From Lucinisca nassula (taxonomy: Eukaryota > Mollusca > Bivalvia > Lucinida > Lucinidae): a DNA stretch of 64,000 nt. Where the stretch lies: positions 59,354,587 through 59,418,586 of the forward strand of contig OY757019.1 of the NCBI GenBank assembly GCA_963580285.1, written 5' to 3'. Position numbers and translations under genes: made by a program. The notes beneath the pieces were generated by a model, which was given only the letters and a program-made list of their open reading frames with translations, had not been told where the DNA came from and did no database searches. This document shows, one piece after another, positions 24,169-35,769 of this stretch (positions within the stretch are counted from its first letter, which is position 1; each line of letters opens with the position of its first letter).

Positions 24169-24666
24169 CACGGTACCGTTTTGGGGTTTCTGGTACTAAA
24201 TGGGTTAACGACCATATTTGGACATAAATCGTCTTACTTCAACCTTATATATCTTGTTCGGCTTGCGGTCGCCCATAGACGGGACTATTTGTTTGCGCGG
24301 CGGGCCACAACCTCACACATACAACACCTGTGTAGGAACATTTGTCTTTTGCATTTGAGTAAGCAAGTAGGTCGCTGAAATTAGAAAATGTCGTGAATCT
24401 TAATTTATTTAAATCAGAGATATTTTATTTCCTTTAGTGCGTTAATGTGCATAAATGGACCAGAATAGAATGCTTTGAAGGCGACTCAGATAGGCTCGAA
24501 CAATGTAATGTCATTTTAATTTATAAGTATATAATGTTAAGATGTTTGTCATTAAACCTGTTGTAATCGATGTTGTTTTTGGAATGTCATAATACCACCG
24601 ATAAATATGAAGCCTCTTCGAGTTGTTCGTGACCAAGATAACAAATATAATGTTCGTGGAAATGTT

Positions 24667-24952
24667 TGTTTGTTTTGTTTGACTTGAGGTTTAACGTCCC
24701 CGTCAACACTGTATAGGTCATTTTGGAGACGTTGCTTCCAATTGTGTGTGACTTTTACCCGACATTGAGATGAAATGACATCACAAGCCCAGCCACCCAA
24801 TGAAACCAATAGGGTTTATAAGCACCGCTTTGGCTGTGCAGGCTTAGATCCTCTAAGCGGTTTACCAGTTCTCGTGTGCACTCGGATTACAGCTCTTCGT
24901 GGAAGCATCATGCAGCCCATCTATTTCTTCAAGCCCCGATGGGCGGGGACGG
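24667..24952 (-). mobile_element. SINE-B copy with 11-bp target-site duplication
   Basis: Flanked by GTGGAAATGTT at 24656-24666 and 24953-24963, a perfect match. Tail GTTTGTTTGACTTGAGG, head CCCCGATGGGCGGGGAC. Confidence 0.85.
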
Positions 24953-25040
24953 GTGGAAATGTTGGACCTTCCAATGTCTTAACCCTTAAAGCACCACAGA
25001 AATATTTAGAGCAGATGATATTTATCTAAATTATTCTTCA

Positions 25041-25120
25041 GCCAAAATAAGGCTTGACAATACATGTGAATCGTCTGCTGGACAGATGATTCACATGTAA
25101 TGTCAAGCCTTATATTTTGC
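25041..25120. repeat. Hairpin with about 35-bp arms
   Basis: AAAATAAGGCTTGACA...ACATGTGAATC / GATTCACATGT...TGTCAAGCCTTATATTTT. Isolated copy. Confidence 0.75.
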
Positions 25121-25945
25121 CTGAAAACAATGTTTTGAATAATATTAAATATTTGAAAATGACGGCTGCAGATGTTGGCAGTTTCTAGAATAGGTACAAT
25201 TTATTTCACCTACTAGTTAACCACTTTACGACTATGTTATATATGTTATGTTGTCAGGGCCAATATTATGTCGACTGGGCCGTAAAACACCACAAAAACA
25301 CATCGCCATGTTTCTATTATGTAAGCCGGAAATGCATGTACGGTATGCAACTTGGATGGTGTCCAGGGGTGGTTGGGATGGGAACGACTTATTTTGATAA
25401 TGAAATAAACTGCCTTGTCCATGATGTGTTCGATATGCCGGAAAAATGGAGGTACTTCTGCGTGTGCAAATCCCTCTTTTTCCTGTTGGAAATTGGGTTT
25501 GTCGGGGTCCTTTGCGTGGGCTTAAGCCTGCCTGCACTACTGCGGACTCCAGTTGGCCAGCGAATCTATCTATCATTACCACAATTTTAATAGTCTGTCT
25601 ACATTCTGTCTGTCCGGGGATATTGCTTTTGTTATATTCTAGACGTCTATAAATATCAAAACAAAACCAGTTCTCAAATCTTTTTTCCAGAGACTGGTCA
25701 TCTTCGATCGATATTCTCTGATTGCTTCCATTTCCGAAGCAGTACCCTGGTCCTGTATTCCAATCTTCTTGTCTGGCAGAAATTGCAAGATAAGGATTTA
25801 TGGCCAGTCTGTGTTAAGGGCAACCCTCTAACGGAGTCATAAAGTCCGAGAGTGCATGGAATTAAGATTTCACTAATTCCTTTATACCAGAAATAATGTG
25901 GCTCTGAGTGACATAGAATAAAACATGGGCTGGCATAGAGATGAA
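25121..25945. other. No gene recognised
   Basis: ORFs of 116-118 codons overlap on opposite strands at 25232-25590. I recognise no family and would not call either a gene. Confidence 0.4.
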
Positions 25946-25946
25946 T

Positions 25947-26228
25947 CATTACGAAAACACGCCTATACAAATACATTGTAACCTTTATCGCCGAAAAATG
26001 ATAATTTAAAGATAAAAAATTGTGATATTTTTCATATTTCTGCTCAAAATATAGATTGTGGGTACTCGTTAGGACCGCCTCGCTGAGGCGGTCCTAACGG
26101 GTACACACCATCTATATTTTAGAGTAGAAATAAGAAAAATAAGGTTTAGCCCTGTAAACCCCAGTTTTACTATATAGAAGCGGGGTTCAAGGGGGTCAAA
26201 ATTATATAGGCGTGTTTTCGTGATGGGG
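25947..26228. mobile_element. MITE-A, full-length type-1 copy
   Basis: CATTACGAAAACACGCCTAT and ATAGGCGTGTTTTCGTGATG at the ends, core at 26045-26116. About 282 bp, with both termini intact. Confidence 0.85.
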
Positions 26229-26504
26229 AGAAAAACTTCAGTTTAAGGGTTACTCATAGAGCAAAGAATTTGCAGTTGTGACACAAGGTTCCATAGAAAC
26301 ACGTTAAATAGTCCGAGTAAATTGGTGAATTTCCCTTGCAAGATCCACTGAAAATAAGGACAACTGGGGTTTAGTGGAGTACGTCTAATTTATCTCGGAA
26401 TTTGTTTGGTTTAAACAATATTTTATTTAACTGACAAGCATAATATAACAAGCAAAATGTGAACAGGCTTTGACAGAAAGCACTGTGACTTATATTTGTC
26501 ATCT

Positions 26505-26790
26505 GTTTCTGTTCTAAAACACACATTGTGATCACCAGTTAGAATCGCCTATATGGGATGAGTCTGACGAATGCCCAAAAAGCCCAAAATATACCTCTCT
26601 ACTCATGAAAGATGGCATTCTGTTCACTGGTTCAGTTTTCCTAGCAACCTGAATGGAATGCAAATGACAACAGATAAGAGGAGGTATCCAAATAATGTTT
26701 CCTATTTCTGCATGAAAATCTATGGTGTTGGTATTCGCCTCCAGGCGCTTCTAATGAATACCAACATCATATGTTTTCATGATATCAGAA
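26505..26790. repeat. Two degenerate MITE-A hairpins
   Basis: Remnants at 26512-26578 and 26717-26778. The second pairs TGTTGGTATTCGCCT with AATACCAACATC but lacks the usual AACCGCC core. Confidence 0.5.
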
Positions 26791-26859
26791 TTTTTCGAAT
26801 GAAAAAAACTCCTTATCTGGAGATATGGGCTCTGGTTCATAGCAGTCTATTTCATACCC

Positions 26860-27520
26860 GTCTATATCTGACTCCTGTATCAGCATTAACAAGACTGAGG
26901 TGGTATATGGACCTAAGAATGGGCTTACCATCACAGTGAAAGTGCTAAGATTGCAGCTTCGCCTACCATTGAAAGCACATTGTCAAGAGTTGCGCCTTTT
27001 GGTGATGAAGTCAATGACAAGACAGCCATAGCTCAGGCATGCCACTTCCATTCAGGCTGTCTTAGAAAACTTTTAAACTGATTACGGGGCAAGACAGGAT
27101 TACAGACAGAGAAGTCCTGAAAAGGACACTGTGCATAATCATCTGAAACCGGCCCAGTTTAGATGAACAGACAATATAACATACACCATACATGGCTGAG
27201 GAACGTATGACAAAATAAATCCTCTATGGAGAACTACAACAGGGCAAACATACGCTCCAATTGGGTGGTCAGAAGAAGCGATGCAAGGACACCAACATTG
27301 TCGTTAGGAATAAATTACACAAGACCGAGCAAATTGAAGAGGCCTCGTCAGAATGGGTGCTAGTGACTATGAGACAAAAAGAATCGAAAGACACGTGCGT
27401 AAGTCAAAAGCTAAGGCAAACCACTCTTCTTCCATCACCAACAGACAGTTTAGAGCTAAGATTGGTCTCATCAGCAATCTTAGACAATACAAAGTACCGG
27501 TATTTGGTTAAAAGAAGTGA
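26860..27520 (+). pseudogene. Decayed LINE (non-LTR retrotransposon) fragment
   Basis: Broken frames spell RT-like NKTEVVYGPKNG, then the post-RT block ILYGELQQGKHTLQLGGQKK and an end resembling the usual zinc-finger tail (RQFRAKIGLISNLRQY). Several stops and frameshifts. A different LINE type from the one at 22.7 kb. Confidence 0.65.
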
Positions 27521-27527
27521 AGTGAAG

Positions 27528-28085
27528 GCAATGAGCAGGAATCGATATAATTACCTCACATCTCCCATCCAAGATACCAAAGGAAAAGAAGCACAAACAT
27601 AAAACAACTACACCTTAATGAAGACGTCAGGTGCGGAAAGCTAAACAAAATGACCAAATGGCTATCCAAAATAAAAATATATTAGCGTGGGGTGGGGTGG
27701 GGTGGGGTGGGTGGGGGTGCTTAAATCGATTTTACGTGGCCATATTCATTGCCCTTGTCGCTGTCGTGGTTTAGATAAATAATTTGTTCAAAATACAAGT
27801 GATGGCAATAATCAGGAATCGATACAATTAACCCACAGCTCCCATCAGAGACACCAAGGGAAAGAACTAGACCCTGACTAGACAAACATGAAACAACTAG
27901 ACCCTGATGGAAACACCACTAGCGGAAAACCAAAAAGACCGTTACTTTCCCACAAAATGGCCAATTGGCTATCCGAAGCAAAATAATATAAGCGATACAC
28001 ACACTCAAAGACATGCAATAACAAAAATAAACCACGACAGAAGAACCGCCTTGGAACGGTCAGTGAAACGAATTCCTCACGAAGG
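27528..28085 (-). repeat. Dispersed/tandem repeat I, copy 2
   Basis: Two direct sub-copies start CAGGAATCGATA (27538, 27814), separated by a GGGGTG-rich tract and GCTTAAATCGATTTTACGTG. It ends with AAGAACCGCCTTGGAACGG. The reverse complement of these blocks occurs at 20.6-21.0 kb and 57.2-57.4 kb. Confidence 0.65.
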
Positions 28086-28324
28086 ATTTCTAAATCATCA
28101 GTGCAACATCTCCGAGACGAATGCAGAGATGAAACAACAGGACTCGACAGCATGAAATAACAGAAATCCTAGAGCAAAAGAAAACCGAAAGTTGTACTCC
28201 GGACGAAAATTGGTCATTGCCAGTAATGACAGACGGCCTATTATTATCATTTCAGCACAGCGGACATGCGTATTGGAGGAGTACTAGATTCATCACGTTA
28301 ACAAGTAATGAACACCGCTGTATA

Positions 28325-28545
28325 CCGCACTTTATAGAGAAAAAAAAACTACAGGGGTATAAATTTTTCTTATTTCTGTTCCAAGACATAGGTTGCGGAT
28401 ACCCGATATAACCTCCTCATGAACGCTCACACCATATGGCAGGGTCATTTAAAAAAAAAGGATCAAACATTTTCATCAGAGAAATAACCGTATTTGAGAT
28501 ATGAAAGAATGCACTATGTCACGAGGGTGTGTTATTTATGGAACA
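28325..28545. mobile_element. Degenerate MITE-A, type-2 right end
   Basis: Core remnant at 28380-28430. The right end TGAAAGAATGCACTATGTCA and GGGTGTGTTAT is well preserved. Confidence 0.6.
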
Positions 28546-28770
28546 GTATTAAGGTAAAAATTCAATTATGCAATGTGCAATTACAATATGAATTGTTGAA
28601 ACCGCACTTTGCATTATGAACCTTTCCATATCTTACTACTTTATTCGACTATGCAACATGCACATTCTAATTTGAGACCTTTGTATTTAAATATGGCATT
28701 TGGACGTCCTATTTTGCATTATTCAGTTTCGATTCTGCTTTGGTTAGACGGGGTACCAGTCATTGAGGTG
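28546..28770. repeat. Dispersed repeat M (copy 1)
   Basis: GAACAGTATTAAGGTAAAAA and TTCAATTATGCAATGTGCAA are the reverse complement of words at 34425-34547. It looks like an AT-rich foldback family. Confidence 0.5.
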
Positions 28771-29304
28771 ACGGTAACGTTCGGTAATGTCCGTGGATTT
28801 GCCGTATTTTTTCCGATGACAAGCGTCCGTTTGAGAAGATCGCATTCGCTTTTCCAGGGGCCAAATTCAAGCCAGCAGCGATAAATTTTATCCAGCTATT
28901 CAATAATTCGGATATTTACAATAATGTGTACGTTTGCATCTTTAAAATAAATTTTACAGCGCGGTTCCTTATTTATGAGAAACAGGATTTTTATTTAAAA
29001 GTTAATACTTGTTTGACGAAGGGGAAAATACTCTATCGTTGAACATTAAAATAAATTACCATGAGGGATTAGTCTGTGCCGAATCCGTGGATTTGAAATG
29101 AGCAGTTATTGTTAAAATTGATTAATTCATACAATTTTCATAAATCTGATCCTTCTGAGGTGTTACTTATAAAGATATAATTTACTAATTGCAACCTCAC
29201 TCAAAACTCAAATGTTTGGATATTATAGAAGTATGTATATGTCCGCACAGCGTTTCGCCGAGCGGTTGGATAACCCCTATGTGCTTAAGACGCCCGTTTA
29301 CCTT
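28771..29304. other. No gene recognised
   Basis: AT-rich, unassigned. Confidence 0.4.
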
Positions 29305-29395
29305 CAAAACCAGTTTGTCTCTCTGTTCACCGGCAACGGGGATTCGTTCCCTGGGACCTCACCAGCTGACCACACGGGGAATTTGGAAAACAACA
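29305..29395. repeat. Dispersed repeat R (copy 2)
   Basis: Shares the CACCGGCAACGGGGATTCG and GGGACCTCACCAGCTGAC blocks with 632-765. Confidence 0.5.
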
Positions 29396-29950
29396 ACTAG
29401 TTCCCCAATTCCCATTGTAATTCTGATGTAAATACTTACTCATTCTCAGCCCCGACCCGCAACCATAAAAATGCACCTGTGGTCACAATGACAGCTGTCC
29501 TATTCATATGTCCGTCTGTCTGTCTTCATAAGTTAGACTGGGGCAGGATAGCTTTCATCCAACAGAATCACAACGCGAAAATATTAGCTGGCCGTCTGTC
29601 AGTTCGTCCGTCCGTCCGTCCGTCCGTCTGTCTTAGCCAGCAAAACCTTGCTGAGCTAGTGTCGCGACTGTCTTAACCAGCCTACTACATATTTCCTCAA
29701 GTTCTACATGTAACGATTTGGCAAATGGAGTGGCTGAATCCAAACCATTTTGTACTTACATGTATTTCCATGTATTAGGTCTACACCAAAGTTTTTTTTT
29801 TTCTTCTTGTTTTATTACAGTTAGGCCGCGTACAGCGTACCCAGGTTTACCTGGCGGAACTTAACGACATTATTTATTTATTTATTTATTTACTTATTAT
29901 TAAAGTTTACAGAATCTAGAAAAAAAAATGTTTTTGATGCATTAGATTTG
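29396..29950. other. No gene recognised; simple repeats
   Basis: A (GTCC)n-like tract at 29605-29630 and a TTTA tract at 29870-29900. Confidence 0.45.
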
Positions 29951-29952
29951 TA

Positions 29953-30225
29953 CATTTTACCGCCGAAAAATACAACAACAAAATTGAAAGATGAAAAGTC
30001 GTGATGATATTTTTCTGACTGTTGCTTAAAATATACATTTTGGGTACACGTTAGAAGCGCCTCTTCGATGCGGTTTTAACGACTACCCACAATCTATATT
30101 TTGGAGTAGAAATGAGACAAATAATGTTTACTCCTGTCAATCCCAGTTTTACCCTATAAAAGTGGGGATCAAGTGTGTGTGTGTTGGGGGGGGGGGGGGG
30201 GGGGGGTAAGAATTATAAAGATGTT
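29953..30225. mobile_element. MITE-A copy, 3' side replaced by (GT)n/G-run
   Basis: TTTTACCGCCGAAAAATAC at the left and the core at 30030-30105 with mutated arms. The right end runs into a G-run of about 22 bases at 30185-30206. Confidence 0.65.
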
Positions 30226-30292
30226 ATTTTATGGTGGGATGCGCTTGGTATGTGAGTGCGTTTTTAGTTTTACGTCTTGACAACAGCTAAGG

Positions 30293-30412
30293 TCATACGG
30301 AGATTGGACCTGGGTTTAAAGGCTCATCCGAAATTCTGGAGAAGCCGGGGTCGATCCTGCGATCCCTGGTTAATGAGGCGAGTAGCATAACCACTACACC
30401 ACAGAGGCTTCC
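30293..30412 (-). mobile_element. tRNA-headed SINE fragment (SINE-4)
   Basis: On the minus strand, A-box TGGTGTAGTGGT (30401-30390) and B-box-like GGATCGACCCC (30357-30347) are 44 bp apart, as in a tRNA. The putative acceptor arms do not pair, so it is a SINE head or tRNA relic rather than a working tRNA gene. Confidence 0.55.
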
Positions 30413-30497
30413 AGCGCTTGATATGTTACATTGTAGCAGGTGCGGGTTTTCCACCTGCACTCCGGTATGAAAGAATTTGCTGCGCGTTGTGTTTTTC

Positions 30498-33470
30498 TCA
30501 AACAAGAGGGACATGATGGCCCTGGATCGCTCACCTGACCCATATGATAGAGTTACAAGTGGGCCTCTGGGAGGGCCATTATTGACCCCAGGGCTACAAT
30601 GTGCAGAATGTTGAGGGAGGTCTAAAAAGGTGAAGCTTCATACCAAATATCAACAAAGCCTATAATTTGAACAATCTTGGCAAAGGTCCACTAGATGAAG
30701 CTACACACCAAATATCAAAGACCTGGGCCTTGGGGTTTCAGAGACCATTTTTTAAAGATATTCCCTACATAGCCTATGTAAAAACAAATGGCCCCGGGGC
30801 GGGGACATTTTTGGCCCCAGAGCTATAATTTAAACAATCTTGATAGAGGTTCACTAGATGAAGCTTCACACCAAATATCAAAGACCTAGGTCTTGCTGTT
30901 TCAGAGAAGAAGATTTCCAAAGATTATCTCTATATATAAGTCTATGTAAAACCAAAGGGCCCCAGGGCAGGGGCTATAATTTGAACAATCTTGGTAGAGG
31001 TCCACTAGATGAAGCTCCATACCAAATATCAAAGACATGGGCCTTGTGGTTTCAGAGAAGAAGATTTTTAAAGATTTACCTATATAAGTCTATGCAAAAC
31101 CAAAGGGTCTCGGGGCGGGGGCATTTTTGGCCCCAGGACTATAAATTGAATAATCTTGATAGAGGTCCACTAGATGAAATTTCACACCAAATATCAAAGA
31201 CCTAGGCCTTGTGGTTTCACAGAAGAAGATTTTTAAAGATTTTCCCTATATAAGTCTATGTAAAACCAAAGGGCCCCCGAGACAGGGGCGTTTTTGGTCT
31301 CAGGACTATAATTTGAACAATCTTGGTAGAGGTCCACTAGATGAAGCTTCATACCAAATATCAAAGACCAGGGCTATCTGGTTTCAGAGAAGAAGCTTTT
31401 TCAAGATTTTCCCTATATATAAGTCTATGTAATACCAAAGGGCCCTGGAGCGGGGGCATTTTTGGCCCCAGGGCTATAATTTGAACAATCTTGGTAGAGG
31501 TTCACAAGATTAAGCTTCATACCAAATGTCAAAGACCTAGGCCTTGTGGTTTCAGAGAAGAAGATTTTTAAAGATTTTCCCTATATAAGTCTATGTAAAA
31601 CCAAAGGGCCCCAAGGCTGGGGCATTTTTGGTCTCAGGGCTATAATTGAACAATTTTGGTAGAAGTCCACTAGATGAAGCTTCATACCAAATATCAAAGA
31701 CCTAGGCCTTGTGAATTCAGAGACAAAAAATTTTCAAGATTTTCCCCATATAAGTCTATGTAAAACCAAATGGCCCTGGAGCGGGAGCATTTTTGGCCCG
31801 TGGGCTATAATTTGAACAATCTTGATAGGGGTCCACTAGGTGAAGCTTCATACCAAATATCAAAGACCTGGGACATGTTGTTTCAGAGAAGAAGATTTTT
31901 TAAGATTTCCCTCTATAAGCCTATGTAAAACCAAAGGGCCTCGGGCGTGTGCATTTTTGGCCCCAGAACTATAATTTGAACAATCTTGGTAGGGGTCCAC
32001 TAGGTATAGCTTCATACCAAATATCAAAGACCTGGGCCTTGCGGTTTCAGAGAAGAAGATTTTTAAAGATTTTCCCTATATATGCCCATGTAAAACCAAA
32101 AGGCCCCGGGGCGGGGGCATTTTTGGCCCCAGCAATATAATTTGAACAATCTTGGTAGGGGTCCACTAGATGAAGCTTCATACCAAATATCCAAAACATG
32201 GCCCTTACGGTTTCAGAGAAGAAAATTTTTAAAAATTTTCCCTATATAAGCCTATGAAAAATCAAAGGGCCCCGGGGCGGGGGCATTTTTGGCCCCAGCA
32301 CTATAATTTGAACAATCTTCGTAGGGGTCCACAAGATGAAGCCTCATACCAAATATCAAAGACCTAGGCCTTGCGGTTTCAGAGAAGAAGATTTTTCAAG
32401 ATTTTCCATATATAAGCCCATGTAAAACCAAAGGGCCCTCGAGCAGGGGCGTTTTTGGCCCTAGGGCTATAATATGAACAATCTTGGTAGGGGTCCACTA
32501 GGTGAAGCTTCATACCAAATATCAAAGACCTAGGCCTTGCGGTTTCAGAGAAGAAGATTTTTAAAGATTTTTCCTATTTAAGCCCATGTAAAACCAAAGG
32601 GCCCCGGGCGGGGGCATTTTTGGCCCCTGCACTATAATTTGAACAATCTTGGAAGGGTCCCCTAGATGAAGCTTCATACCAAATATCAAAGACCTGGGCC
32701 TTACGGTTTCAGAGAAAAAGATTTTTAAAGCTCTTCCCTATACAAGCCCATGTAAAACCAAAGGGCCCCAGCACTATAATTTGAACAATCTTGGTAGGGG
32801 TCCACTAGATGAAGCTTCATACCAAATATCCAAAACATGGCCCTTACGGTTTCAGAGAAGAAAATTTTTACAGATTTTCCCTATATAAGCCCATGTAAAA
32901 CCAAAGGGCCCCAGAGCGGGGGCATTTTTGGCCCCAGCACTATAATTTGGACAATCTTGGTAGGGGTCCACTAGATGAAGCTTCATACCAAATATCAAAG
33001 ACCTGGGCCTTACGGTTTCAGAGAAGAAGATTTTTAAAGATTTTCCCTATATACCATGTAAGTCTATGTAAAACCAAAGGGCCCCGGAGCGGGGGCATTT
33101 TTGGTCCCAGCACTATAATTTGAACAATCTTGGTAGGGGTCCACTAGATGAAGCTTCATACCAAATATCAAAGACCTGGGCCTTGTGGTTTCAGAGAAGA
33201 AGTTTTTTTTAGTTTTTGGTGAAAAAAAAATCTATTTTTGGCTCCTATGACCTAGATGTGCAACGGACCGGAACCATTTGAACAACTTTGAAAGGGGACC
33301 ACCTAAGGATCATTCCTGTGAAGTTCGGTCAAAATCCGATCAGTGGTTTAGGAGGAGATGTCGTTTGAAGAAATTGTTTACGGACGCACGGACGCACGGA
33401 CTGACGACGGACGACGGACGAAAAGTGATCCCAAAAGCTCACCTCGTCACTACGTGACGGTGAGCTAAAA
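30498..33470 (+). mobile_element. Helentron/'pearl'-like element with about 17 tandem 165-bp core repeats
   Basis: Left end near AACAAGAGGGACATGATGG. Then about 17 monomers, each with CTATAATTTGAACAATCTTG, GTCCACTAGATGAAGC, CATACCAAATATCAAAGACC and TTTCAGAGAAGAAGATTTTT. Then a unique right segment, an (ACGG)n-like microsatellite (about 33377-33420) and a terminal hairpin AGCTCACC...CGTCAC-TAC-GTGACG-GTGAGCT (33436-33466) followed by AAAA. Core repeats, then microsatellite, then 3' hairpin is the architecture described for bivalve pearl and insect DINE elements. No transposase is encoded. Confidence 0.75.
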
Positions 33471-33619
33471 AGTGGAAACCTTTGCGTTTTGTCACTTGAA
33501 GCCAAAAATCTAGTATAAAAAGTCAGATAGTTTTCTATTTTCTTATAAATTAATGAATGCATTTAACACAAACAGTTACGAACATCTATATAAACATGTG
33601 ACAAAACAAACTGGGAATC

Positions 33620-33887
33620 AGACCCCCGGCCATCGGGGCTTGAAGAAATAGATGGGCTGCATGAACTGAAACCGACCCGCACACCAGTACTGGTAAACCG
33701 CTTAGAGGATCTAAGTCTACCGAGCCAAAGCGGTGCTTACAAACCCTATTGGTTTCATTGGGCGACAGGGCTTGGAGATGTCATTTCATCTCAGTGTCGG
33801 GTAAAAGTCCCACAAAAGTGGAAGCAACGTCTCCAAAATGATCTATACTGTGTTGAAGGTGACGTTAGACATCAAATCAAACAACAG
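33620..33887 (+). mobile_element. SINE-B copy
   Basis: CCATCGGGGCTTGAAGAAAT to GTGACGTTAGACATCAAATC. Small internal deletions. Duplications not clear. Confidence 0.75.
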
Positions 33888-34889
33888 AACCAAAATGCCT
33901 AGTTTTAGAATTCCGTTGGATATGCCCTAAATCAGAAATAAATGTTGGAGGGAACGTAAGTCGTTTCTCATTTGAAAGCATTTTCACAAAAGAGAGTTGT
34001 AACTATGTTTGCTTCAGGTGATCATAAAGGAGCAGTCTCACCAAGGTCTACACGACATTGGACAGGAGCCTTTCTGTGCCATACAAAATTGTTATAAGTA
34101 TTTACAACAAATTTATATTTTAGAGGTGCAATGGCCTGAACACATTTGCGATATATTTAGATAAAACTTGGACACAAAACAAACACAGCAAGCTGATTCC
34201 TGGTCTGACATATAAAATAAAAATAATGTGTAAATGATTTTATCGGGAAGGGTGTAATGTCCCCAAATCGTCCGTTTTATGCCAAAAATATAGTTCTCTC
34301 GTTTCTTTCACTCCTCCGTGTCACCAATACGCTTGCAGATTCTTTTTGGTATCTTCCGAATACAGGCGGACGTTTACGGAAAAACGATCACAGCGCCACT
34401 TAACGAGAATAATGAGAACTAGAAGAAGCAGAAGCGGAATATTTTGCACAATTGTAACTGAATATAGCATAACAGAATATCAAAATTGCATATTGCAATC
34501 TCAATGTTGCATAATTGAGTTTTTACCTAAATACTGTTCCATAGTTATTGTAATGGCCCATGGCAGCGGACTACTGCTGAAGGACATAATGGGTCTCTCT
34601 CTTAAGCAACTGAACAAAGTGGGATTATGTAAATCTTGCTCCTGCCATTCCATTCCATTCTATTTCGTCCCATTCCATGCTAAGTTTTTAAATATTCTAC
34701 TCTGAGAAGCGGCGAGTGAATCATGATTAAGGAATCAATCAGGATGAATAGCGGTTACCAAGAAAGGGATGGCGGTGGTTGCGTTTAGAAAATTGCATTA
34801 GTCTGTATGAGAAGGAGATCTAGTTTCAGTGGTAGAAGGTCATCAAAGGTTACTTAGTATCTTGTCAGCCAGAAGATGGGGTGGTTTAG
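33888..34889. other. No gene recognised; repeat M copy 2 at about 34425-34547
   Basis: AATGTTGCATAATTGAGTTT and TTTACC.AAATACTGTTCC match repeat M in opposite orientation. No domain-bearing ORF. Confidence 0.4.
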
Positions 34890-35102
34890 CTAACACGTTG
34901 CATCTAATTTTGTGGGACCGTTACTGGACATTGAGATGGAATGACATCTCAAGCTCAGCCGCCCAATGAAGCCAATAGGGCGATTCCAATCTTGCCACTT
35001 TGCCTGCACAGGCTTGATCTCCTAAGCTGTTTACCAGTACTCATCTCAGGTCGGTTTCAGCTCTGCGTAGAAACACCATGCAGTCCAATCTATTTCTCCA
35101 AT
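34890..35102 (-). mobile_element. SINE-B copy, tail truncated
   Basis: Begins within the 3' body (AACACGTTGCATCTAATTTT) without the (GTTT)n tail. The head ends near CAATCTATTTCTCCAATGG. Confidence 0.7.
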
Positions 35103-35179
35103 GGATAAACATTTTCCTGTACGTGCGCGTCCATCATTGTCAATGTATTTTGTTTATTTAAGAAACAGATCAGCACTAT

Positions 35180-35440
35180 CTGTGATTTGTTGAGTAATAA
35201 ATCACAGTTCGGAGGTCACTTGTAAAGTAGATCAAATTACGCGCGTGTAGCGCGCGTGATTTGTCTACTTGCAACTGACCGATAAACTGTGATTCATTAC
35301 ACAACAAATCGTTGTTGAGAAATAAGTCACAGTTTGGAGATCATTTGTAAAGTAGATCAAATCACGAGCGCGTAGTGCGGGTGATTAGTCTGCTTACAAC
35401 TGACCGACAAATCGTAATTTATTACTCAACAAATCACAGA
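35180..35440. repeat. Tandem pair of foldback hairpins
   Basis: Two units (35180-35310, 35312-35440), each GATTTGTTGAG...AGTAGATCAAAT...CGCG tip...ATTTGTCTACTT...CAACAAATC. The outermost ends TCTGTGATTTGTTGAGTAAT and ATTACTCAACAAATCACAGA are also complementary, so the whole dimer can fold. Confidence 0.75.
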
Positions 35441-35635
35441 CAAGAGCGGATCAGTTTCGATTCTAACACGCTGAAAATCGGCAATAATGTTGCTGTTTCC
35501 TTCAAATTCTCACAACCTTCCGCCATTGTGAGAAGAAATCCCACAAAACTTATTGACTGTCTATACAAATCAAAGCACTGACAGCTCGTTGTCATAGACT
35601 GTACCCTTATTTTTCTGTACTGTAAGCAAACAATG

Positions 35636-35761
35636 TTGACTCTGATCAGACGCTGCGTTCTGCGACGCCGAACCTCTAAATTCCTGTAGTGTAAGCAAAC
35701 AGTGTGAACCTTGGTCAGACGCCGCGTTCTGTGGCGTCAGATCTGGCTCTACACTGTTTGT
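35636..35761. repeat. Repeat E, two adjacent copies
   Basis: GTAAGCAAAC, GATCAGACGCTGCGTTCTGC and TCAGACGCCGCGTTCTGTGG, ending ACACTGTTTG. The internal hairpin is partly rearranged. Confidence 0.6.
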
Positions 35762-35769
35762 CAAGCTCA

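Noticed and set aside
25232..25590. Overlapping 116-118-codon ORFs on opposite strands
   Set aside because: No recognisable family, and neither strand has features that would favour it.
30858..32140. ORFs with repeating NLGRGPLDEASYQISKT-like peptides
   Set aside because: They arise from the 165-bp tandem monomer. Frames break in most units and no start or family is conserved.
30590..33200. CRISPR-like array
   Set aside because: Units are continuous diverged tandem monomers without unique spacers, in a eukaryotic setting.
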